Origin: Nitrospirota bacterium
Lineage (GTDB): Bacteria; Nitrospirota; Thermodesulfovibrionia; Thermodesulfovibrionales; JdFR-88
Length of the DNA stretch: 7,075 nucleotides
NCBI GenBank assembly: GCA_021789735.1
Contig: JAJYJB010000101.1
Coordinates: forward strand, 1-7,075
Direction: 5' to 3'
A program made the translations under genes and the position numbers. The notes below the pieces were generated by a model. That model searched no databases. It was not told the origin of the DNA and saw only the letters and a list, made by a program, of their open reading frames with translations. Shown one piece after another: positions 1 through 7,075 of this stretch (position 1 is the stretch's first letter; every line of letters starts with the position of its first letter).

Positions 1-37
1 GAAATTGCAGTTTATGCGCATTCCGACACTGAGCTGA
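1..37. other. Short sequence downstream of gyrB
   Basis: These 37 bases follow the gyrB stop codon on the minus strand. gyrA often follows gyrB, and an ATG at 21-19 stays open to the window edge (MRINCNF), but it has no clear ribosome binding site and does not resemble a GyrA start. No gene is called. Confidence 0.3.
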
Positions 38-2452
<2,415 letters not shown>

Positions 2453-2558
2453 TTATTTTCAGTGAATATGATTACAATGCTGGCTTTTGATCCAAGTATC
2501 TATTTATTTTAACTTTTTTGGGGTATTTAATGCCACTGTTAAGGGAAAGAGTAAATGT

Positions 2559-2582
2559 GTGGGGGGTAAAACCCCCCCCCAC
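2559..2582. repeat. G6/C9 hairpin
   Basis: GTGGGGGG at 2559-2566 can pair with CCCCCCAC at 2575-2582 within a run of nine C (2572-2580), leaving a TAAAACCC loop or a slipped variant of it. No T tract follows on either strand, so it does not look like an intrinsic terminator. The long homopolymer is prone to slippage and to assembly error. Confidence 0.6.
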
Positions 2583-2614
2583 TGCCTCCCTGATACGAGA
2601 CAAACTGAAACCAT

Positions 2615-2631
2615 TACCGGGAAAGCCGGTA
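2615..2631. repeat. Small perfect hairpin flanked by 7-bp direct repeats
   Basis: TACCGG (2615-2620) and CCGGTA (2626-2631) form a perfect 6-bp stem with the 5-nt loop GAAAG. The 7-mer ACTGAAA occurs on both sides, at 2604-2610 and 2634-2640, as a target-site duplication would, although a 7-mer match can be chance. The shape resembles the dispersed CATTCCCGC-AAA-GCGGGAATGAC type of palindrome seen in many Gram-negative genomes. That likeness is from general memory, not from a search. Confidence 0.5.
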
Positions 2632-2658
2632 TGACTGAAAAAGGATTGGAGAGCAAAA

Positions 2659-2680
2659 ATTCCCTGGTTCTTCCGGGAAT
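2659..2680. repeat. ATTCCC/GGGAAT inverted repeat
   Basis: ATTCCC (2659-2664) and GGGAAT (2675-2680) are separated by 10 nt. The stem extends inward as GG/CC after a bulged T. The hexamer pair is the same as in the neisserial dRS3 repeat, although the spacer there is 8 nt, so this is an analogy only. With the hairpin at 2615-2631 it may form one degenerate dispersed repeat. Confidence 0.45.
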
Positions 2681-2697
2681 CCTGTGGACGTGCACTA

Positions 2698-2846
2698 GTG
2701 GGGGCGGATGGTATGAGCGCAGTGGGCAACCGCGGGCGCGTCGCATGAGGCAGCGGGAATCGGGCAGGCCCGGCGCGGTATATAAGTTATGACTGGCATG
2801 CAAGTGGAGACGGGCCCCAGCGGAGCGAATGACGTCCGCCCCGCAC
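2698..2846. repeat. 149-bp GC-rich imperfect palindrome
   Basis: The outer arms are GTGGGGGCGGATG (2698-2710) and CGTCCGCCCCGCAC (2833-2846). They give 13 pairs with one bulged G (2843) and one G-T wobble. Inside, ACCGCG (2729-2734) pairs with CGCGGT (2774-2779), and CGGGC-AG-GCCCG lies at 2761-2772. The base composition is far richer in GC than the flanking AT-rich spacer. It could be a decayed mobile repeat or a structured RNA; strand and function are unknown. Confidence 0.5.
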
Positions 2847-2861
2847 AGAATCTTAAGGGCC

Positions 2862-2884
2862 AAATTCCTTAAAAGAATTTTTTT
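2862..2884 (+). other. AT-rich inverted repeat with T run
   Basis: AAATTC (2862-2867) and GAATTT (2875-2880) pair around a 7-nt loop, and seven T run from 2878 to 2884. The overlapping pair TTAAGG (2853-2858) and CCTTAA (2867-2872) gives an alternative fold. Read on the plus strand it resembles a weak terminator, but the stem has almost no G-C pairs and no plus-strand gene precedes it. Confidence 0.25.
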
Positions 2885-2887
2885 CCT

Positions 2888-3066
2888 GGAATCTATCTCA
2901 AAATTGATTCTGAAGCGAAAGAGATATGGAATTGTGGCAGACAAGAAAGAAAGGGAAAACCGCCCGGAGGCGTAGCAGAGCTACGTTGAGAACGGTTTTC
3001 CCTTGATAACGCAGTATGCCGCGATTGCAGCCTCTTGCAGCCAGAAGCTATTTTGAGATAGATTCC
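2888..3066. mobile_element. MITE-like element with 17-bp terminal inverted repeats
   Basis: The ends are a perfect 17-bp inverted repeat: GGAATCTATCTCAAAAT at 2888-2904 and its reverse complement at 3050-3066. Within the 179 bp is a second perfect 12-bp inverted repeat (2951-2962 with 2993-3004), and inside that the 5-bp pair CGTAG/CTACG (2971-2975, 2981-2985). The 8-mer TTGCAGCC occurs twice near the right end (3025-3032, 3035-3042). It has no coding capacity. Terminal repeats around a nested palindrome fit a non-autonomous miniature inverted-repeat element. I see no clear target-site duplication, and family membership is inferred from structure only. It starts 3 bp past the dnaN stop codon, so it would be transcribed as the dnaN 3' end. 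Confidence 0.6.
2942..3004 (-). terminator. Possible dnaAN terminator inside the MITE-like element
   Basis: On the minus strand AAGGGAAAACCG (3004-2993) pairs with CGGTTTTCCCTT (2962-2951), enclosing a 30-nt loop that has its own 5-bp hairpin. The stem is followed by the T-rich tail TCTTTCTTG. A long stable stem plus T-rich tail just after dnaN could end the dnaA-dnaN transcript. The interrupted T tract and large loop make this tentative. Confidence 0.35.
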
Positions 3067-3069
3067 CGC

Positions 3070-4170
3070 CTATATCCTCATCGGCATGATGACGCACCTG
3101 TAGTCCGGCCCGCCCTCAGGCCTTAAAAGCGTCGGAGAAAGCGGGTCCTGGAGCTCAAAGACCACGTTTTCGCTCTCCATTGCGCTCAGGGCGTCTATCA
3201 GGTACCTGGCGTTAAAGCCCAGGGACAGGGACTCCCCGGAGTAGTTTGCCGGCACCTCGTCCCTCGCCTCGCCAAGGTCCGGGTTGGAGGAGTTCAGGGT
3301 GATAAGGTTCTCCCCGGCATCCAAGCGTATCGCATGGCTTCTTTCCCTGCTCATGATGGAGACCCTTCTCAGGGCCTTTATGAAGGCGTCCCTTGCGACC
3401 ACCACCTTTTTCTCGTTTGCCGCGGGTATGACCTGGCTGTAATTGGGGTAAGAGCCCTCGATGAGCCTGGTCAGGAACTCGACCTCCCCTATCTGGAAGA
3501 GGACATGGTTTTTGCCCAGGAATATCTTTGCCTTGTCCGCGCCCGCCAGGAACTTCTCCAGGTCGCTGGCGGCCTTTCTCTGCACTATCAGCTTTTTTTC
3601 CTCGGCTGGCACCGATGGCAGCGCCATGGATATTACCGCCATCCTGTGGCCGTCGGTGCCCACGACCGTAAGGCCGCTGCGCGAGGGGTCCAGGTGGAAG
3701 AGGATGCCGTTCAGGGTATAGCGCGTGTCGCTTTCCCCGGAGGAGTAAACCGTTTTTTCTATCATCATGGCAAGCTCGGAGGCCGCAAGCTCTATCTGCT
3801 CCGAGGAGCCCAGGTCCGGCCAGAGCGGGTAGTCCTCGGCCGGCAGGCAGGCGATCCTGAAGCTGGAGGGGCCTGCCTTCACCCTTATCCACTGCGAGTC
3901 CTCCGTCTCTATGGTCACATCGCCGTCTATCTCCCGCACTATCTCGAAGAGCTTCCTTGCCGGTATGCAGAGGCCACCCTCGCCCTGAACTGTGGCCTGC
4001 ACGGGCTCGCGGATGGCGGTCTCCAGGTCGGTCGCCGTGATGGTGCAGCCGTCCTTCGACACTTTCAGAAGAAAGTGGCTCAGGATGGGCATGGTGCTTT
4101 TTTTCTCGACAACGGACTGGATGTCAGAAAGCTTCTGCTGGAACTCCTGCTTGGCGATGGTGATCTTCAC
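3070..4170 (-). CDS. dnaN: DNA polymerase III beta subunit (sliding clamp)
   Basis: Ring-shaped processivity clamp that holds DNA polymerase III and repair factors on DNA. When DNA-loaded it also takes part in hydrolysis of DnaA-ATP in bacteria using that control. The product is 366 residues, the same length as E. coli beta, and it aligns closely enough that the protein-binding cleft keeps E. coli numbering: TDGHRM at 172-177, Pro242 and Val247 in YPNYSQV, and the C-terminal VIMPMRI (360-366). It has three clamp domains of about 120 residues each. The start is GTG (4170-4168), giving MKITIAKQEF, the usual clamp N-terminus. The Shine-Dalgarno AAAGGAGG is 12 nt upstream, a rather wide gap. It follows dnaA by 48 bp with no promoter seen between, so the two are probably one operon. 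The TAG stop lies 3 bp from a MITE-like element. Confidence 0.98.
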   Translation of the reverse strand: MKITIAKQEFQQKLSDIQSVVEKKSTMPILSHFLLKVSKDGCTITATDLETAIREPVQATVQGEGGLCIPARKLFEIVREIDGDVTIETEDSQWIRVKAGPSSFRIACLPAEDYPLWPDLGSSEQIELAASELAMMIEKTVYSSGESDTRYTLNGILFHLDPSRSGLTVVGTDGHRMAVISMALPSVPAEEKKLIVQRKAASDLEKFLAGADKAKIFLGKNHVLFQIGEVEFLTRLIEGSYPNYSQVIPAANEKKVVVARDAFIKALRRVSIMSRERSHAIRLDAGENLITLNSSNPDLGEARDEVPANYSGESLSLGFNARYLIDALSAMESENVVFELQDPLSPTLLRPEGGPDYRCVIMPMRI

Positions 4171-4182
4171 TTTTTTCCGATC

Positions 4183-4190
4183 CCTCCTTT
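4183..4190 (-). promoter_or_regulatory. dnaN ribosome binding site
   Basis: AAAGGAGG on the minus strand is a near-perfect Shine-Dalgarno. It supports the GTG at 4170-4168, the N-terminus expected from clamp homologues, despite a 12-nt spacing. Confidence 0.7.
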
Positions 4191-4218
4191 AAAGATAAAA
4201 AGAAAAACTTTCATTCCC

Positions 4219-5559
4219 CTAGGGTTTGAGCTTCTCCGCAAGGGATTCGAGCATGCGGTCAAAATCCTGGTCCGCCGCCCGCCTGTCCGCTATCTGCTTG
4301 CACGCATATATTACCGTGGCGTGGTCTTTTCCGCCAACGTTTTTCCCTATGTCGCTAAGTGAGACGTCGGTAAGCTCCCTGGAAAGGTACATTGCCACCT
4401 GCCTGGGAAGGGCTATCTCCTTGGTCCTTTTTTTTGTCTTCATGTCGGCCACCTTGATGCCAAAATGCTCCGCGACGCCCTTTACTATGTTTTCCACCGT
4501 GAGGGGCCTGGTCTCATCGGCTATGATGTCCTTGAGGACGTTTTTCGTCATCTCCACGTCTATCGGGCTGCCGGTGAGCGACGAGTGGGCGGCAAGCCTT
4601 ATGAGACACCCCTCAAGCTCCCTTATGTTGCTTTTTACCTTTTTTGCCAGAAACTCCACCACCGCCGCGTCAAGCGTTATGCGCTCCATTTCCGCTTTCT
4701 TGTGGATTATGGCCATCTTGGTCTCAAGCTCCGGGGACTGTATGTCCGCAATCAGTCCCATGTTGAACCGGGAGCGCAGCCTGTCCGTGACGTTCTTTAT
4801 CTCCTTTGGCGGCCGGTCGCTCGATATGACTATCTGTTTTTGCGCCTCGTAAAGGACGTTCAGGGTGTGGAAGAGCTCCTCCTGCGTGGCGGTCTTGTTC
4901 TCTATGAACTGGACGTCATCAAGGAGAAGGAGGTCCAGGTTCCTGTACTTGGCCTTGAGCTCGTCCGTCTTCCCGTGGCGCACCGCGTGGACCACCTCGT
5001 TCGTGAACTGCTCCGAGGACACGTACAGGGCCCTCACGTTCTTCATCCTGTCCACGACGGAGTTGCCTATGGCGCTTATCAGGTGCGTCTTGCCAAGCCC
5101 GACACCCCCGTATATGAAAAGCGGGTTGTAGGCGCGCCCGGGGTTTGTGGCGACCGCCTCCGCGGCGGCGCTTGCAAACCTGTTGGAGTCCCCCACCACG
5201 AAGTTCTCAAATATGTACTTGGGGTTAAGATATATCCCGCGGGAGGCAAGCCTTGTCTTCCTGTTTTCGAGCTGGTTGTCCAGCTTCCTGGACTCGGCGT
5301 CCAGCTTCTCGGACATCCTGTACTTAATCTTCAGGGACTCGCCGGTTATCTCCTTCAGGGCGTCGGAGATGAGCCCCGGATAGTTGTCCTCCACCCATTC
5401 CTTGAAAAAACGGTTGGGGATGTCCAGCATCGCGCTGCCGTCCTTGACCTGGGCGAGCTGCACAGGCCTGAACCACAGGTCGTAAAAATGCCCCCCCACC
5501 TTCTCCGATATGATCTTTTGCGCCTTTTCCCAGATCGCCTTCATTTGATCAAAAACCAT
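4219..5559 (-). CDS. dnaA: Chromosomal replication initiator DnaA
   Basis: AAA+ ATPase that binds DnaA boxes at oriC, melts the origin and helps load the helicase; also a transcription regulator, often of its own gene. The 446-residue product has four domains. Domain I (about 1-85) has the conserved W10 and FYDLWFRP region. A short linker covers about 86-107. The AAA+ domain III shows Walker A GGVGLGKTH (151-159), Walker B LLLLDDVQF (210-218), sensor 1 near ISSDRPP (245-251), the arginine finger in RLRSRF (Arg264) and sensor 2 Arg313 in NIRELEG. DNA-binding domain IV (about 350-446) has PRQVAMYLSREL and the signature GKDHATVIYAC (410-420). It is slightly shorter than E. coli DnaA (467), mainly in the linker. 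The start is uncertain: ATG at 5559 and ATG at 5544 (residue 6) are both possible, and neither has a good Shine-Dalgarno, unlike dnaN and prfB. Confidence 0.98.
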   Translation of the reverse strand: MVFDQMKAIWEKAQKIISEKVGGHFYDLWFRPVQLAQVKDGSAMLDIPNRFFKEWVEDNYPGLISDALKEITGESLKIKYRMSEKLDAESRKLDNQLENRKTRLASRGIYLNPKYIFENFVVGDSNRFASAAAEAVATNPGRAYNPLFIYGGVGLGKTHLISAIGNSVVDRMKNVRALYVSSEQFTNEVVHAVRHGKTDELKAKYRNLDLLLLDDVQFIENKTATQEELFHTLNVLYEAQKQIVISSDRPPKEIKNVTDRLRSRFNMGLIADIQSPELETKMAIIHKKAEMERITLDAAVVEFLAKKVKSNIRELEGCLIRLAAHSSLTGSPIDVEMTKNVLKDIIADETRPLTVENIVKGVAEHFGIKVADMKTKKRTKEIALPRQVAMYLSRELTDVSLSDIGKNVGGKDHATVIYACKQIADRRAADQDFDRMLESLAEKLKP

Positions 5560-5571
5560 CCCACAGATCGC

Positions 5572-5587
5572 GATTTTTTAAAAAATC
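5572..5587. repeat. 16-bp AT palindrome
   Basis: GATTTTTTAAAAAATC is a perfect palindrome 12 bp upstream of the dnaA ATG, next to the overlapping palindrome ATCGCGAT (5567-5574). It could be an unwinding or protein-binding site, or keep the ribosome entry region of the mRNA folded. No function is shown. Confidence 0.5.
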
Positions 5588-5606
5588 AAAAAAAACAAAG
5601 CCCCCC

Positions 5607-5639
5607 AAAAAAATCCTGTTCTTATTTAAGGACTTTTTT
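5607..5639 (-). terminator. Terminator-like inverted repeat in the dnaA leader
   Basis: AAAAAAATCCT (5607-5617) and AGGACTTTTTT (5629-5639) form an 11-bp stem with one mismatch, which is a G-U pair on the minus strand. The loop is 11 nt. On both strands the core is preceded by A and followed by T, as in bidirectional intrinsic terminators. The core has few G-C pairs and is weak. Between the dnaA promoter and start codon, it could act as an attenuator or an origin element. Confidence 0.3.
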
Positions 5640-5712
5640 ACTTTTGGCCTGATAAATTCATTTATTTGTCCTGATATAGTTACAAACAATCTATTAACAA
5701 TATGTCAGTAAC

Positions 5713-5730
5713 TCGCCCCCCGGTAGGCGA
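5713..5730 (-). other. Hairpin at the predicted dnaA transcription start
   Basis: TCGCC (5713-5717) and GGCGA (5726-5730) pair around an 8-nt loop. The predicted dnaA transcription start (about 5727) falls inside one arm, so the repeat may work as a DNA site (operator) rather than as an RNA hairpin. Confidence 0.35.
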
Positions 5731-5733
5731 AGT

Positions 5734-5762
5734 ATTATAGCTTATATTCATAACGTTTGCAA
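5734..5762 (-). promoter_or_regulatory. Sigma-70-type promoter for dnaA
   Basis: On the minus strand the -35 hexamer TTGCAA (5762-5757; four of six consensus bases) is followed by a 17-bp spacer and a perfect -10 TATAAT (5739-5734). Transcription should start near 5727, giving an untranslated leader of about 168 nt before dnaA. The position upstream of dnaA and downstream of the prfB stop makes sense. It is a pattern match only. Confidence 0.7.
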
Positions 5763-5802
5763 AAGGCCCTTGGCAGGCTGTCAGCAACCCTCCATGCCCG
5801 CT

Positions 5803-5834
5803 CCGGGGCCCTGCGCGAGTGCAGGGCGGCCCGG
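5803..5834. other. Strong GC hairpin downstream of prfB
   Basis: CCGGGGCCCTGC (5803-5814) pairs with GCAGGGC and CCCGG (5821-5834, with GG bulged), giving 12 pairs around a 6-nt loop. On the minus strand it lies in the prfB 3' region, about 90 nt past the stop, with no T tract after it. It may protect or end the prfB message. Its outer arm overlaps the next hairpin. Confidence 0.5.
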
Positions 5835-5852
5835 ATTTCAAACCGGGTTTTT
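5830..5852 (+). terminator. Intrinsic-terminator-like hairpin on the plus strand
   Basis: CCCGG (5830-5834) and CCGGG (5843-5847) flank an 8-nt loop and are followed by five T (5848-5852) on the plus strand. The stem is short but GC-rich. No plus-strand gene precedes it, so it would only stop antisense transcription towards prfB or end a small plus-strand RNA. Confidence 0.35.
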
Positions 5853-5926
5853 AAACTCTGAACTTTTTGTTTTATAAGGTAAAAATGATTTTCCAACAAC
5901 CCTAACAGGCCATTCTACTTCAACTA

Positions 5927-7040
5927 TTATTTAAGAATATTATTTTTAGAAGAAGAGCCTTTGAGGGACGCCTCGACAAAGGCGTCTATGCCGCCGTCGA
6001 GCACGGCGTCCACGTTGCCCATCTCAAGGCCTGTCCGGTGGTCCCTTACGAGCCTGTAGGGCTGAAGGACATAGGAGCGTATCTGGCTGCCCCAGGCGAT
6101 GTCCCTTTTCTCCCCTATGATGTCCTCCATCTTCTGCTCCTGCTTGCTTATCTGAAGCTCGTAAAGCCTTGACTTGAGTATCTTGAAGGCGGACTCCCTG
6201 TTTCTGTGCTGAGAGCGCTCGTTCTGGCATGAGACCACTATCCCGGTGGGCAGATGCGTCATCCGGACCGCCGAGGAGGTCTTGTTGACGTGCTGCCCGC
6301 CTGCGCCTGAGGCCCTGAAGGTGTCCACCTTGAGGTCCTCCTCGCGGATATCCACTTCCACTTCGTCTTCTATATCCGGGCTCACAAGCACAGCGGTGAA
6401 GGAAGTGTGTCTTCTTTTGTTTGCGTCAAACGGGGAAATCCGGACCAGCCGGTGTATGCCGGCCTCCTTCTTCAGGTATCCGTAGGCGTAAAGGCCGCTT
6501 ACCGTGAAGGTGGCGCTTTTTATGCCTGCCTCGTCGCCAGGCTGAAGGTCCATCATCCTTGTCTCAAACCCTTTGCGCTCCGCCCACCTCAGGTACATCC
6601 TGAGGAGCATCTGGGCCCAGTCCTGGGATTCGGTGCCCCCGGCCCCGGGGTGTATGGTGACTATGGCGTTTGAAGGGTCAAGCTCGCCGGAAAGGAGGTG
6701 TTTCAGTTCAAGTTCCCGTATCTGGCCGGCCACGGAGGACAGCCCCTCCCTGACCTCGGCCAGAAAGACCTCGCCTCCCTCCTCGGAGATGAGGTCTGCC
6801 GCATCTTCCAGGTACTGCATCTTTGCCTCTATCTGCTCGAAGGGCAGAAGCTCGGCTTCCAGGCGGGATTTTTTCTTCCTTAGCTCTTTCTGTTTTGCGG
6901 GCTCCCAGGAGCTTTCCTTTGCGAGCTCCCCGTCCGTCTCCTCTATCGCGGACCTCAGGCGGGCAACATCAAAGATAACCTCGAAGGTCTTCAACCTTCT
7001 TCCTGGTCTCGATAAGCTCCGCTTTCAATTCTTCGTTCAT
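5927..7040 (-). CDS. prfB: Peptide chain release factor 2 (programmed +1 frameshift)
   Basis: Class I release factor that recognises UGA and UAA stop codons on the ribosome and triggers peptide release. Translation starts at ATG 7040-7038, 8 nt after a perfect AGGAGG, and reads 23 codons (MNEELKAELI ... LRGYL) to an in-frame TGA at 6971-6969. Skipping one base at CTT-T continues as DVARLRSAIEE, giving about 370 residues (E. coli RF2 has 365). The stop-recognition tripeptide SPF is at about 202-204 and the catalytic GGQ at about 247-249 in RASGAGGQHVNKT, close to the E. coli positions. Residue 243 is Ala, as in most bacteria, rather than the Thr of E. coli K-12. The N-terminal domain is a charged alpha-helical region. 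The gene is a single cistron here, 367 bp before dnaA, and ends with TAA. A start at TTG 6994 within the +1 frame would lose the conserved N-terminus and is rejected. Confidence 0.97.
6968..6983 (-). promoter_or_regulatory. prfB programmed +1 frameshift site
   Basis: The zero frame reads CGA GGT TAT CTT TGA (6983-6969). As in E. coli prfB, CTT can slip onto TTT, the U of UGA is skipped and reading resumes at GAT (6970-6968). GAGGT acts as the internal Shine-Dalgarno at the same 3-nt distance from CTT, though weaker than the AGGGGG of E. coli. Low RF2 slows UGA recognition and raises frameshifting, so the protein regulates itself. Confidence 0.93.
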
Positions 7041-7048
7041 GTCGTTTG

Positions 7049-7054
7049 CCTCCT
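7049..7054 (-). promoter_or_regulatory. prfB ribosome binding site
   Basis: AGGAGG on the minus strand, 8 nt before the ATG at 7040-7038. It fixes the true prfB start upstream of the frameshift. The 21 bases left to the window edge are too short to show a promoter. Confidence 0.85.
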
Positions 7055-7075
7055 TGGATAAAAAGTCAAAAGAGA

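Larger units (their letters stand above)
5560..5733. other. dnaA leader and candidate oriC region
   Basis: This AT-rich stretch lies directly upstream of dnaA, where many bacteria have oriC. It contains the perfect AT palindrome at 5572-5587, the A/T-tract inverted repeat at 5607-5639, CCTGATA twice (5648-5654, 5670-5676, 22 bp apart), AACAAT twice (5685-5690, 5696-5701, 11 bp apart) and AGTTAC/GTAACT (5678-5683, 5708-5713). The AT-richness would suit a DNA unwinding element. By eye, no site matches TTATNCACA at better than about six of nine positions on either strand, so the origin assignment rests on gene context and composition only. Confidence 0.35.

Noticed and set aside
1..21. Start of gyrA at ATG 21-19 on the minus strand
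   Set aside because: Only seven codons are visible, the residues do not resemble a GyrA N-terminus and there is no clear ribosome binding site.
2504..2944. 146-codon open frame on the minus strand between dnaN and gyrB
   Set aside because: It passes through the GC palindrome, both small hairpins and the G/C tract, shows no known domain or good ribosome binding site, and its protein looks like translated repeats.
2971..3010. Integron attC-like site within the MITE-like element
   Set aside because: The required RYYYAAC and GTTRRRY core sites are not both present, and no gene cassette or integrase is nearby.
3334..4362. 342-codon and similar plus-strand frames opposite dnaN and dnaA
   Set aside because: They are shadows of two highly conserved genes; the translations show no family features and cross the dnaN-dnaA boundary.
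4699..4709. DnaA-box-like TGTGGATTA within dnaA
   Set aside because: It encodes conserved residues of DnaA (ATAATCCACAAG for IIHK) and stands alone, so it is most simply a coding coincidence.
5835..5850. tRNA T-arm-like sequence on the minus strand (CCGG-TTTGAAAT-CCGG)
   Set aside because: The loop is 8 nt and lacks TTCRA; no acceptor, D or anticodon arms surround it.
5754..5852. Possible signal recognition particle RNA or riboswitch because of dense GC hairpins
   Set aside because: The SRP core GGTCAGG...GGAAGG is absent, and I could not match c-di-GMP, SAM, TPP or cobalamin riboswitch core motifs.

Overview
This window carries a bacterial chromosome-replication core. Four genes all read leftward on the minus strand: prfB (peptide chain release factor 2), dnaA (replication initiator), dnaN (sliding clamp) and gyrB (DNA gyrase B subunit). 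All four look intact and ordinary in their catalytic parts. The host looks like a Gram-negative-type bacterium with GC-rich coding DNA and AT-rich spacers. GyrB is the long form (798 residues) with the insertion in the C-terminal half that Gram-negative gyrases carry, and codons such as AGG and ATA are used freely. I lean weakly towards Nitrospirota or a former deltaproteobacterial lineage, but nothing here proves it.

Layout from transcription upstream to downstream (right to left). At 7040-5927 is prfB, made through a programmed +1 frameshift at an in-frame TGA (6971-6969). At 5926-5560 is a 367-bp spacer with two overlapping GC-rich hairpins, a good sigma-70-type dnaA promoter (5762-5734) and a long, AT-rich, palindrome-rich dnaA leader that is also the natural oriC candidate. 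I found no good DnaA box in it. At 5559-4219 is dnaA, then a 48-bp gap, then dnaN (4170-3070, GTG start), probably co-transcribed. At 3069-2435 is a 635-bp non-coding interval where many bacteria have recF. It is packed with inverted repeats: a 179-bp MITE-like element starting 3 bp beyond the dnaN stop codon, a 149-bp GC-rich imperfect palindrome, two small dispersed-repeat-like hairpins and a G6/C9 hairpin. At 2434-38 is gyrB, and 37 bases of downstream sequence close the window.

The genes work together in starting and sustaining replication. DnaA opens the origin, DnaN clamps the polymerase and takes part in switching DnaA off, and gyrase removes positive supercoils ahead of the forks. RF2 ends translation at UGA and UAA and limits its own synthesis through the frameshift. 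No new protein system is visible. The points worth following are in the non-coding DNA: the repeat-filled dnaN-gyrB gap without recF, the structured dnaA leader, and the lack of recognisable DnaA boxes.
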